Shown here: positions 46,344-58,200 of the stretch, one piece after another
How the letters are laid out: each line of letters opens with the position of its first letter
How positions within the stretch are numbered: position 1 is the first letter of the stretch
Source of the DNA: Pipra filicauda
Taxonomy: Eukaryota; Chordata; Aves; Passeriformes; Pipridae
Direction of reading: 5' to 3'
Length of the DNA: 64,000 nt
Assembly (NCBI RefSeq): GCF_003945595.2
Contig: NW_024104620.1
Span: 1,026,501 to 1,090,500 of the forward strand
Program-made: the position numbers and the translations under genes
Notes under the pieces: generated by a model
The model's database searches: none
The model's input: the letters and a program-made list of their open reading frames with translations, nothing else
What the model was told of the DNA's origin: nothing

Positions 46344-47536
46344 GGTCGGATTGGGTGGGGGAAGACTGTTCTGCTGTCTTCCTTGCTGGAACGTTTCCAG
46401 CCTCGCTGACAGCCGGATGACCTTCCTTTCCAAGGGATGGTGGCACTGCCCGTTGTTGCTGCCGTCCTGCTGCAGAGCTGTAACTGTGTTTTTGTAAAAC
46501 AAAATGTAAGTAAGATGCTGTCTGTTTTTTCTCAAATGACTTTAATACTCTGGGAAGCTCAGTGGAGAATTAGGTGTTTATGCATGGATGAGGAGAAGTT
46601 TAATGAAGAGGAAAACTACAGTCTTTACTCATTTTAGCCTTTCTACTGTTTTTCAAATAAATCCACAGAGAAGTCGCAATATTAACAGCGTGCACCTATT
46701 CTTATTGTACCTCTCAGCACTTTAGCATAGAAATTAAAGACAAATAAACCCCTCCAAACCAAACCCAGAGGCAAGCTTTGAAAAATGATAATGGGAAAAA
46801 ACCTCAGAGCGCTCTGTGTTTCAGGTTTCACAGAGCAAACTTTTTAAAAAATGAGGGACTCCAGGGCTATTGTGCTGTAAAGTGAACCTCTTCTTTAATT
46901 TTAATTGCCCAGGTGTTGAGAAATGAGGACAAACTTGAAAATGGGGGTTTTGCCAGGCACAATCTTAAAAATAAATAAATAAATACAGTAATATATATAT
47001 ATACGCCAAGTGTTAGTTGCTGAGGGCAAGGCTTAAAATGCTGTTTGGCTTTATCCCGTTCATCTCCCTGCACATATTTTGGTTCCCTGACCGCATGTGA
47101 GAAAGGGGCAGCGTGAAGGAGCTTATTCTGTAGCATTTATATTCATAATTTATGCCTGCAGTCTTGAAATAATCTCATTTGTCTTCCGCTGTTACCGGAA
47201 CAGTTTTGCTAGCAATGAAGAATGCTGGAAGCAATGAGGGATTCTGTTGTTTCAGCTTTTCATTTGTCTCCTGTAAAGAGTGGTTTTGAATAAAAAGATG
47301 AATCGGGCAGTGTTGTGTAACACGATTGCCAGGACGGACCCAACCTGATTTGGAGGCGGCTCGCAGGACTGCGGCGTGTCTGTTCAACAGATAACCAGGT
47401 TTATTGGGCAGATAATACATTTCTCTGGGGCACAGGAAAAGAGCGTGTCAAACACCTTCCCTTGTCTTTCCAGGGGACGGATAGTGCTGCTGGCAGCAGG
47501 GCTGGAGAAGGCCCATAGCTTTGCCGGCGCCTCGCT
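46344..47536. other. Non-coding stretch, no recognisable gene
   Basis: Contains an A/T simple repeat (46967-47003) and a 30-nt segment with splice-site form (46476-46505: acceptor CGTCCTGCTGCAG, donor GTAAGTAAG). No protein recognised. Confidence 0.55.
46967..47003. repeat. AAAT and AT simple repeats
   Basis: A short (AAAT)n run to about 46985, then (AT)7 at 46990-47003. Confidence 0.85.
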
Positions 47537-47690
47537 GGGAAGCACATCAAGGATGAAGGGGGTTGTGGATCCCTCTGCACCCCCCTGTGGGGAAGCACAT
47601 CAAGGATGGAGGGGGTTGTGGATCCCTGTGCACCCCCCTGTGGGGAAGCACATCAAGGATGGAGGGGGTTGTGGATCCCTGTGCATCCCT
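47537..47690. repeat. 53-bp minisatellite, 2.9 copies
   Basis: Copies start at 47537, 47590 and 47643. Copies 1 and 2 differ at two positions; copy 3 matches copy 2 until its last about 10 bases. The unit contains AAGCACATCAAGGATG, GGGGGTTGTGGATCCCT and GCACCCCCCTGTG. Because 53 is not a multiple of three, successive copies are read in all three frames, and frames stay open across it on both strands. High similarity implies a young, probably length-polymorphic array. Confidence 0.95.
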
Positions 47691-48222
47691 ACCAGCAGCG
47701 TTTATCTGCCCCAAGCAAAATGCAGGCAGAGAGAAGCCAGGGCTCTGATCTCTCTTGCAGCTGGGAATCATTCCTAAAGTGAGCTCAGATCAGGCAAGGA
47801 CTGGTTTCTTGAACGAACCCTCACCAGGAGGGAGCTCCTGCCCTGCACACCCGAGCTGTGTCGGAGGTGTCCTGGGGGACAGCCGTGGTTCACCTGCTCT
47901 CAGTCGCAGGAACAGCTACACAAACTTTAACCTAAGCCAACTAAACCATTAGCAGTCTGTCAGCAGCAGCATGGCACTCAGCATGGATTAATTTTTCCCT
48001 CTTGTCAGTAGTTCTGTGATGGTAGAGCAGCAGTGCCCTGTACCTGCAGTTTTTGTAGGTTAAGCCAGCAGGTTACAGACTGCACTGCAAAGTGGTGAGT
48101 CGAGTCTGTAGAGAAGAAGCAATTTAAAACTTTGTTTGAAAGGAATTTGTGGAAGATTTTGGCAACTACAAACCCAGGAAACAAAAATGTTTGTGTTAGG
48201 CTTTTTATGCAACTTCTTACCT

Positions 48223-48298
48223 TGTTTACACTGGAGTAAATCCGAGTGAATGCCGGTGATGTAGGATTTATTTGGTGTAAATTAGATTAAAATTCACT
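48223..48298. repeat. Old amniote palindromic repeat fragment
   Basis: TGTTTACACTGGAGTAAATC, then a spacer with GAATGCCGGTGATGT, then GGTGTAAATTAGATTAAAAT. This follows the pattern of an ancient repeat whose arms are TTTACACTGGTGTAAATC and its complement. I recognise the pattern, not a certain name. The fragment is diverged but collinear over about 75 bp. Confidence 0.45.
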
Positions 48299-51200
48299 CT
48301 TGGGACCTAATTAAGCAGTGATATAAACAGGGCAGTAAGTTAAATGCAGTAGATTTTGCAGATAACAGTTATGAATGGATGCAAATATGATTTCATTGAT
48401 GTGGAAATCTTAATTGCAGTTGTTGGTTGCTCTCAGTGTGACTGCCTGCAGCCCAGGACCCTGTGCTGTGTCCGTGTTCCCTCTGGTGTCATTTTACCTG
48501 CACACTAGGTTATTAACTGTCTTCTGCCTGATTCCTGGTAGCTAAAGGTGGCTGTGGGGAGTTTTACTACTTCTGTTTCCCTGGTAGATGATTCTGCAGT
48601 AAAGGATGAGGTGCCGAGATCAGCATCAGCCACGTCTCACATGTGCAGTCGCAGGCTGAGCCCTCAGCACAGTCTCATTAACTCACCACACACTTAGTGG
48701 TGGGCACAGAGACCTCACAAATGTCATTACTGCCCTTAATGAAGGAAGCTACCACCTGCTAGAGCACTGCCAAGTTGTGTGTGTTTCCAGCCTTGGCTAG
48801 TTTTATATTCTGTTAAATATTAAAGATTGTTTCTTTTAACTAAAGGCTCCATGGAAGTTATGGGGAAACTCCATTTTATTTTCTGTTTGATTGAATCCTG
48901 AATTCAATGCTAAAAGTAAAAGATAAATTCATAATAAAATCTCCAGCTATTTCCATCAAGGAAATTTGATAACTAAACTCCAAGTATTTTCTTCTCCTAA
49001 TATCTATCTGATTGGCTTTTAATGCTAAAAAAATAATCAAAGCGTTTTTGAAGACCGCTGAGGTAAAAGGAAAAAGCTGTGAACTTTTGAAAGTATTTTT
49101 ATTTGCTTTCACAGTTTGATTACTGGAAAGTGCTTTGTGTGACTTCAGTAGGGGAATGTCACCTTATGGTCACCCCTGTACCGAGGAGTTTACACCTGGT
49201 GGGATTGATCCTGCTGTTGTTGAAGACAGCAGCAAAACCTTTCCAGAATGCAGCAGTTCTTGCAGTTGGGGCAGGTGACGTGCTTTGATTGCTGGTTTAT
49301 GGCAGCGGTGATCAGCGAAGCTGGGACATGCAGCTCCAGGGCTGGAGACCAGAGCTGGAGCAAGTCACACTTGTTTTCAGTTAAAATTGTACAGAGCAGC
49401 AAAACTAACTCCCTCAAATCAGACCAAAGCCTTAAGCTTAACTTCTGCAACTTGACCTGAATTTAAAGCACTTGCTCTGACTACCTGTTTCGGAGGTCTT
49501 GGCGGCTCATCCCTTTTCTTTCTTTGGATTAAGAGAATAACTGAAGCGAATCCTTGATATGGAAGTTCAAATGTAGATCATATTTAAAAGGATTTATAAT
49601 GAACTTTGTTAAAAACATCTCCTGATTTCCTCTGGTGAATTGAAGTGCATATTTTAAAAGCTGCCGATTTAAAGATCAGCTTATGTAAGCTTATATATTG
49701 AGAAGTTAAAAAAGATTTTTTCGGTATAAATTTGGACCAGCTCTCACAGTGAGATTATACTGCGGGTCTTTAGGATGTGGAGATTCCAAAAGTGTCCTTC
49801 TGTGAATCCATGTTCTTTCAGGTGTCTTTGTGGACCAGCCATGTCTGTGCTCAGTATTAAGAAATACTGAACTGATCTACGAGAAGACTGTTGAAATAGA
49901 GACCTACAAAACTGGGAAGAGCTGACTGTGCAGAATGTGTGGGGGCTTTCTCTTCCCTGTGAGGGGACTGTCAGTGCCTTAATGGGCTGCAAGCCCTGGT
50001 CCCTGGGGGAGGTCAGCTGAACAGCAAGCAGTTAATGCTGCTGTATTGCACAACATCTTGGGGGAACATAACTTTGTCTGGTGAAAAGCTTTAAGGCCAG
50101 GGGCTCTAACTGTACACTTAGCCCATTTCCTTTTCATCTCACTGGTTTTTTGCCTTTTTTTTTTTTTTTTTAGAATAAGCCTAATGCTCATGATGTCTTA
50201 CTGAAAAATTGTTCACGATTACTTTATGGGAATCAAAACCCTGCAGAAGGAGTGTGGTGGTTAGTTCTGAAATAGCGAAACAATTGGGTGCCTTGTACCT
50301 CGACTTGAAATAATAGACTCATTAGTCTTAACCATATCAGCCCCACCATATGAGGGTCAAACATAGTTTAATCCTAATAGGTGAGAATGTGTCGGCTTAC
50401 GCTCCAGTTCTGACAGTTATTCCTCTTCCTGGAAAATTTGCTAATATTTTTACAAAGAAATTAGGAAAAAAGAGAGTAGAAGATACCGACTAAGCTGTAA
50501 TACATATACTGGGACAAAAAAGAAGCTATGCAGCAGAATTTAAACCTTCACAAATGGGATTTTGAAGAATATTAGATGAGAACCATCAAATAAGAACAAA
50601 AAAGAAAAGTATGTGCCTTTTTAAAATTTGATTTTGCCCTGTGCTTCTGGTTTTATGCTGGTCAGTTTATTATCTCTTCGGAAATTATTGTTCACCCACG
50701 TACTTGTCAGTCTGTACTCCTTGAGTCAGATGCTTAATGCTGTGTCTTAGTAGAAAATAGTTTCTAAACTTGAATTTGTCGTTTTCTATCAAATCTGCAT
50801 GTTACAAAATAGCACATTGTAATGTGGTTGTTATGATGCTGTATCGTGGTTTAAATAACATGGCTTCTTTTTTCTAACCATTGGCAAATACAGCTCAGTG
50901 TCTGGTGAATAATGGATGGAAATAACAGTCAAAAGGGGAGTGTTAAACAGCCATTGCTAAACAGATGGTCATCAAAAATCATTCAGCTTATCTTTTGCAG
51001 ACAGCACGAACACAGATATCTGTTCTTCTGCTGAATCAGTTCCTAGGGGAGCTCTTTGAAATCGTCGAGCTGTGTCCCAGCACTGGTGGCAGCTCTGGGA
51101 AGGCCAGGCCACAGGTGGATCCCTGTGTTGGTTGGGCACTGAAACATGGATCTGAGCATGGTGGATTATGGATTCCCTGCCTTCAGGCTGCTGCAGAAAC

Positions 51201-54200
51201 AATTGATTCTGCCAAAGAGAAAGTTTTGGGCTGTGGGCTGAGTAAGAGGTGAGAAAGGTATGTCCTTCCTCTGGGCCCTCCTCCCTCTCCATCCTGGAGC
51301 AGAGGTGCTGAGGGAGCCACATCATACCTAAGTCAGAGATGATAGCTAAAACTGTACCATGGCCACCAGTGATGTGTTGTGTGGAACAAAGTTCCCCACC
51401 TTCCTGCAAAGGCTGCTTTAGAGCTCCAAATGAGTTACTGCAGATGGAGTCTCCTTGAAATGTGCTTCCCAACCTCTGATGTGCAAACTCCATGTGTCCA
51501 TGACTGTGCAGGCAGCTGGTTCTATATTAAATATAGATTTGGTGGTTGGTTGGTTTTTATTTTTTTTTCCCAGTTTAGAAAGTTTGGAGAAAGTGCATAT
51601 GAGCCATGATGTGGAAAGGAATGGTGGCTGGCAGAGCTGTAGTTCAGAAAGAGACTGCCAAAAATAGGAGAGCACAGAGGTACCAAGTTGTTGTTATCAG
51701 TGTATATATAGTGTGTGCCAGGATTGTCATTAAAGGGCTCAGAATGACAAAAGATAAAGCCTTAAACATTATATGCTGCCTCAGATGCTCAGGGATGCAG
51801 AGGCTGTCAGTGCTTTTGCAGATGTGAGAAAATACAGGTCTGGCACTGCCGAGAGCCCCGTTAATGATACTGGAGATACTGGTACCCTTGAGCAGAGGAA
51901 AAGGCTGGGAAAGTTTTGTACTTGTTTTGTACTATTCCCTTCATTTCCCTGGGGCAGCTTTGGTTATACTGCAGCTAAACAGGGGATTCTATGGACAAAA
52001 ATGCTTCTGATCTCCAGGTTGTGCAGCCAACACAGTAACATCCAGCAGTAAGCCACGGTTTTAGGGAAGAGCTTAAGGACTTTGCAGAGAAGTGTAAGTT
52101 TGGATGTGTCATTGGTAGTCACTATTATGTTTAATCCAATAAACTGATGAAAAAGGTGTCAAAATAAAAAAATGCCAACCGAGAAAGCTTCAGAATTGGA
52201 TTCCCCTTAGTAATGTTACACTGCAGAGAGATGCCCATGAAGCAGGGGCTGTCAGCTGGCAGCGTTTCACTCCACAGCTAGCTGAGAGATGAGTGCTTGT
52301 GCTGTCTGATACTGATGTTGGAGTCATTGGGGATTACACGTGTATGAAGACAGACAGGGCAAAACAAGGAGGAAATCGGTATGATTTGGGGTTCCAGAAG
52401 TTACCACCACTTTATGGAAATGCTGCTCTGTGTCTCTCAGGAGGAAGAGGTAACGTCAAGGTCACGGGAGATCGTTGCTCCGTGCTCTGGAGTGATAGGT
52501 GATAACACGTGGGAATTGCAGGAGTGCAGGTGATGGCTCTTGATGTTTCCTGAGCTCTCCACAGCTCCCATAGCTTGAAATGAGAGAGGGCTTCAGGATG
52601 CAGCATAACCCAGACAAATGAATGTGTTCCCCAGAGGTGCTGATTTTCAGGAGTGAAATTTTATCCATCCCAGGAGCAGCCTGAGTCTCCTCAAGGACTA
52701 CCTGATTATTGTCGGCAAACTTATGTCACAGTTTGGCTGTGCCCATTTGGATGGTCTGTATTGTTTAGTTACAGAAAGGAGGACATGCTGAGGGCTCTTG
52801 AGGACAGGTTAAGGACACTCTGCCCATCAGGGCTTTCTCAGACAGAACATCTGAGAGGTGTCACAGTGATTGGACACAGAATACATCAAAGTTTCTGCAA
52901 GAACGTGAAGCAGTGAGTAATCACGAAAAGCTGCTGAATCTTGCTTCAGATTTGTCTTGTGGTTCCTTGCTTTCAGTGCAGAAAATACATTACCAGAAAC
53001 ACTGATATTGAGTGAATCATCTGTGTTGTTATATAGCAAATAGTGTTTTTGAGTAGCTAAAACAAGCTCTTCGCTGGGAGTCTAGTCAAACATAGTATGT
53101 CAAAGATGATACATGACTGCTGTTAAACTTTATAAATCTTTTATAGTGTGGTAAATGGGCTAAAACCAGCTAGGCTGGAAAGAGTATGCAAATTAAAAGT
53201 AAAAGGAAAATTAAGAGCCTATATGGGAAAGGAGAAATACACTCACATATATAGGTATGAGAATAGGCTGTTCCTGGTGTAACCCTTGCATTTGTGTAAT
53301 CCAGCTGTGAGAACTGGGGATGGGAGGTGTCACTAATCAGCACACCTGTCTGGGCAGCAGGCTCAGGTGAGGACAAAGAGCCTTTCTTTGACTGGAGAGA
53401 GGCAGTGGAGATAAAAGCCAGAACTGTTCTGAGCACTTCCATCCCCAGGAAAGCAGCATTAGCTGCCCAGCCCTGACACTACCTGACATCCTGGTCTGCA
53501 GCTCAGACATGGTGCATGACAGGATGGTGGTGGGAAGAGGTTGGTTTGGTGATGGAACACCACAGGGCAAAAGTGCTGCTGAATTCATCTTCGCAGCTGG
53601 TAGCTTAAAGATGCTCTGAAAGGAATCTGCAACTAAAGACAGGCTAAAGTTTCAGGTACACTTTGATACTTTTCCTCTGTGACACATTTCAAGTTTAACC
53701 ATTAAACACGAAACCTTTGTGAGCGTCAACCTGACACTTTGTTCCCTGCCTGGGGCTGCAGGTGGAGTGGTGAAGGGCAGATCCTGCTGCAAGGGATGGC
53801 TTATCTCTGAGGGGGCAGGGGAGCTTTTTCTTCACAGAGAATGGCATCTCACACCAAGGTTATGGACTCTTGTAAGTTGGAACAACTTTTATGAACTTGA
53901 GACGGTGGATGAGACTTAATGGTGGCTGCTCCGGCTGATGTTAGCCAGTGCCCTTCCAACAACTGGTTGGGCTGGCTGGTGGGAAGATGGCCAGTGGCTT
54001 GGCTATCCATGTCAAGAGTAAATATGGAGAGAGATTCTCATTTTTTCTGTGTGTGTCAGAGTTTGAACAGACGTGTGTGCTCACAGGCTTTGGGAGGTGT
54101 GGAGGTGCCCATCGGCTGCTGGAAGTGCTTGGAAGGTTTCGTCATTCTCAGCTGATGGAGTTGGATTGTGAGATTTTGCATCCCCTGAGGAACGTAATCT

Positions 54201-54506
54201 GCAATAAGGGAAGGCAGATAAAGTGCAGTGTGCTCTGGCATGTTGCCTGTAAGCATGTGGCTGATGGTTGTTCATAAGATGGGAACTCATCTAGGACCGT
54301 CAGTACTGGCATTTAACTGGGCAGGAACCTTAATCCAACCTAAATTGTTATGAGGCTTTCAATTCCCACAAATTAAGGCTTCAGCAGTAAGTTTCTTTCA
54401 AAAGACAGGAAGATTTCCTAGTGCTGTGTTCTGTGATGTATTATTTGTCTACCCTTATGATTCAATTTTCTGTGTGCTGCTTAACTGCTGTGAGGAGAAA
54501 GGAAAA

Positions 54507-54597
54507 GCGATTCCGCGAGGCCGCCTGGGAGAGCGGCTGCAGAGCCGGTTGTGCTCGTGCGCACGGGCCCTCTGGGAGTGCCAGTCGGGGCTGACGG
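54507..54597. other. Compact CpG cluster
   Basis: Eleven CpGs in about 91 bp (for example CCGCGAGGCCGCC and CTCGTGCGCACGGG) in DNA that is otherwise CpG-poor. Too small for a standard CpG island. Possibilities are an unmethylated regulatory site, a short exon, or a young GC-rich insertion. Confidence 0.4.
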
Positions 54598-55200
54598 CAA
54601 GAAATCCTGGGGTTCACTTCCATGTGGAGCTCCTGGAATGGGTTGGCAGCAGGGTTGGTGCAGGATCCCTTTAGTGAGGTGGCTCCAGGGCAACCAGGTG
54701 ACAGCTTGGGTGTTCCACCATCCATCCCATTTCGGCAAGTGTCTGAGGACGGGGTGCTTCCTGCTGCTTCCCTGCACTGCCAACTGTGCCCAGTATTGGC
54801 TTGATTGTTTCCCTGTTGCACTTCACCAAGGGGATGTTACTTCACACCACCTGTGGCTCTGTGTGGTGCTGGTCCTTGGCCTTGATGCTCAAGGAATCAT
54901 TGCAATAGTCCTGTGTTGAAATTTGGTGCTGGCTATTTTAATGCAGAGCATCAGGTGATATTTAAAGTGCTAAGTTCTGTTGAGGTGCTTTTAATTTTCT
55001 GTTGAGTTTCTGAGCATCCCTTAGGATGTACCCAAGATGATGTCTGCAGGTTTTATGTTGCTGCCATGAAAGACACAAAACTTCCTCTTCTGAGATAGAG
55101 ATTCTCATATAATAGCACAATGTGTAGATCTGGTCCTTAAGGAAAAGAAACAAAGTAGTAGTGGACTGTAAGAGGAATACTTATGAAGGCATTTTTTTCC

Positions 55201-58200
55201 TGATTAATTTTAGTTGGAGATCTTGTACCATACCACTTGTGGACAATCAATTTCATATCAAATAATATAGAATGTGTTGCCGAATTATACATGTTAATTG
55301 ATTATGAGCTTGTATTATTAAATGTTATTTTTAGCCCGGATGGTGCGTGCCTCTGTTCTACTGCACGGTCTAAACCACATTTCATGGTGGTAGGTGTGTC
55401 AAAGGCAATTATATTTCTGTGTATGGAGTGAAAGCTGGTGGCTGCCTGGAGTAGGCATGAAATGAGTGCTCCCATGGATGGGAAGGCTGCAGCGTGTGGG
55501 GTGAGCATCCCATCTATTCCCGATACTCTTGTGTGTGGTGTGGAGCCAGCTGCAGGAAATGCCACCCCTTGCTCGGCTGGTTGTGGGGGTTGGAGCTGGA
55601 TGTGCTACAGGACCTGTGGAAGGACAAGGAGAACAGGGGATATGAGAAGGGACTGGATGGAGGCATTGGTGAGATGATGAAACAGCTGAGGTTGTACAGG
55701 AAATGGGAAGGAAACCTCCAGGGAGCATCCATACAAATCCAGGCTTCAGTAAATCCATGAGACACCTTCTCAGTTAAGTAAAACCATAAAGGAAATAAAT
55801 AAAAATTTACCTTTTTTTTTTTTCTGATGGGATTTTACTTTAATTAATTGCTTTTAAATGGAAATCATAACTTTTAGCAAGGAGAATGGGCATCTACTGT
55901 TGAGATTTCATTTTGGTAATTTTCATGGTCCCTTCTTATATATCAGAACCCCAACCTGAGAAGTGTAAAAGGCCACTGAAGCACTGAGGAGTTGTGCTAA
56001 ACAACAGAGTGGCTTGGTTTAAGGAGAGAGCATTTGGGAAGGCACTTCATGTGTTACTGTTCTGTCTTGTAAACGAGGCTGGAGTTGTGTGGGCATGGGA
56101 GTCTGCTGGGATTCAGAGTGGAGTCTAAAAATATAAACACATCTTTATGGTACTGTTAAGGGTTCAGTTCCTGCAAGGTCACTGCATGTCATTTTAGGGT
56201 GGACCCAAATTTATCATCTCCAGTGGTTTGTGTCTGCTCCTTGCTCTTTGCAGCTACGCTTCCTGGAAAAAACTTTAGTTTCCCCAAGAATCCTAAATTA
56301 TTTCAGAATCAGAAGAAAATTGCAATTGTAGATTTAGAGGCTTTCTGATGGATTTCCCCGTCCCCCCCATTTTGGTACAAGACGTGTTTTCTTGCTATGA
56401 TGTTTCCAAGAGGCTGTGGGAAATGGGATGTTATTAATGAACACATTTAGTGAGTACATTAGTGAGTGTATTTTATGTATATGACTGCTCATCTGCATAC
56501 ACTACATATTCCAGGGCTTTACCCAGAAAGGCAGTTTTCCTTCTGGAAATAAAGTGAAGAGTTTTAACCAAGGGACTTGTTTTTGACGTGGATTAAGTTG
56601 CTTACAAATTTCATTTGAGTTCAGTGACGGCAGACTCAGGTCCAGTACTGTAATTCTTCATATCAAGTGGGGTGAATTCCTGTGATACAGGGTTTATCTA
56701 GTGCTCCTTGTAGTCTTTTAAAGAAAGGTTTAGAGAGAGCTTTTATTCGTACTGATTTTCTTTTTTAAAAGAAATTGAATTTTTCGTCATGAAAAATTCA
56801 TCTATACTACACTGATTAAGAAGTGTGTGCACCAGATTTGTCTAGACATAATTTTTTGTATGTTTTTCCCCATTAACACAACCTCTCTTTCCTCCAGTGC
56901 AGTCTTTTTGAACTGGATCCTTTCAGAATGGAGTCACTTCTTTACAAAAGCTTAGACCCTTGCACATGGTGGAGTTTTTTTTAAACATTTTTAATCTATC
57001 TCAATATTTTTCATGTCCTATAGCAATGTATAATAGCTTTTATTAAGATACTTACAATGCCTTTTTAAATCCCCAAATACTTGGCATGTCAGGATTATAT
57101 AGAAGCGTAACCTTTTTTTTTGAGTGTGTCTGGAAATCACAAGGAGCCTGATGGACCCTTATTTTTCAAAGGCTGCTGTTTTAACCCCCCTAAGGCAATC
57201 AGAAGAGAACTGGCAATAGTATATGTAATGTGCATAATTTTGGATACATTTCTTTTTCATTTCTCCGAGATGCCTGTGAAAGGGTCTGGCCTCTGGAGCT
57301 TCTCATCACCTGCTTTCTGCAATCCCAACCCATTTACTGTGTCCTGTAAGGGGCACCTGAAATCACTGCTCACATTTCAGGGCATTGCTAAAAAGGTGAG
57401 AATGGTTTTTCTTTTTTTTTTTTTTTTCTGCAGTCATTTTTTTCCAGCAGTCAGACTTGTACTGCTGTATTGGAATGGAAGGGTACAGAAGGGACAGGAT
57501 TCACTGCTTTCATACCTGCTTGTTTGTTAATTTAGCACTTCAAAATTCAAATTTCTGGCTATAAGTGATGGTTGACTACAAGAAGAACTTATGCATTTTT
57601 TTATTTCCAAATTCTTAACACTTTCAAAGCAAGGTCATATCCATATTTAAAGTACATATCATAGCTTCAGTAAAAGTTATGGGCTGGATGCAGGTTTTTC
57701 AGGATGGATCTTTGGCTTGTTTAATGCAAGAAATGGGACTGGATGTGCACAGTGACCTACTTAGGTGATGTCAGCATTTGTGACATAAAATAAAATTTAA
57801 AATTTTGAGGAAAACAGGTATCTCTTCGTTTGTTCAGAAGTTAATTAACAATAGTAAGCAACTTTTGAATGTTTTCGAATTTACAGAAACTCCTCTGTGT
57901 TGAAATGGAAACATGTTGAGCAGATTCTGTGGGTATGTTTGAAGAAATGTTAATGTATGGAGTTGTCTGAGGGTACACTTAGGTGTATATGTATAAAAGT
58001 AGAAAGAATTACACAGCTGTACTGTAACTTCATTCCTAATTACCCTGTGTTCATAGAATAATATGTTTATTCTTAGCTCTGAGAGCAACTCCTGGTTCTT
58101 CTCTGATGAGAAAAGCTGTATGGAAAAATGGGAAAGTCCGTACTTTTGTCTTATTTCCCTCTACAGGTTGTTTTGCATTAATAAACAATGATATTTAGTA

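Larger units (their letters stand above)
47691..55200. other. Presumed intron or intergenic DNA, no recognised exon
   Basis: No CR1 recognised over 7.5 kb. Two segments have splice-site form and an open frame: 49114-49273 (TTTGCTTTCACAG; CAG|GTGACG) and 51001-51250 (TTATCTTTTGCAG; AGAG|GTGAGA). Neither translation is familiar. A compact CpG cluster lies at 54507-54597 and an ancient repeat at 48223-48298. Confidence 0.5.

Noticed and set aside
46476..46505. 30-nt segment between TGCTGCAG and GTAAGTAAG
   Set aside because: Good-looking sites but chance frequency of such words is high, and there is no CpG or enhancer-like context to support it.
47376..47777. Frames of 60-130 codons across the minisatellite on both strands
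   Set aside because: They are the 53-bp repeat read in successive frames, not a repeat protein.
47821..47840. Second CTCF-like word (TCACCAGGAGGGAG)
   Set aside because: Only 11 of 14 core positions fit, with mismatches at important G/C positions.
53745..53870. Possible very old CR1 segment (GGGATGGCTTATCTCTGAGG ... TTCTTCACAGAGAATGG)
   Set aside because: Only scattered similarity to the CR1 region before the tail, and no tail; below what I can support by eye.
55399..55765. Overlapping frames on both strands, up to 119 codons
   Set aside because: No domain recognised. One + frame looks hydrophilic and plausible but has no splice pair, and antisense frames are equally long.
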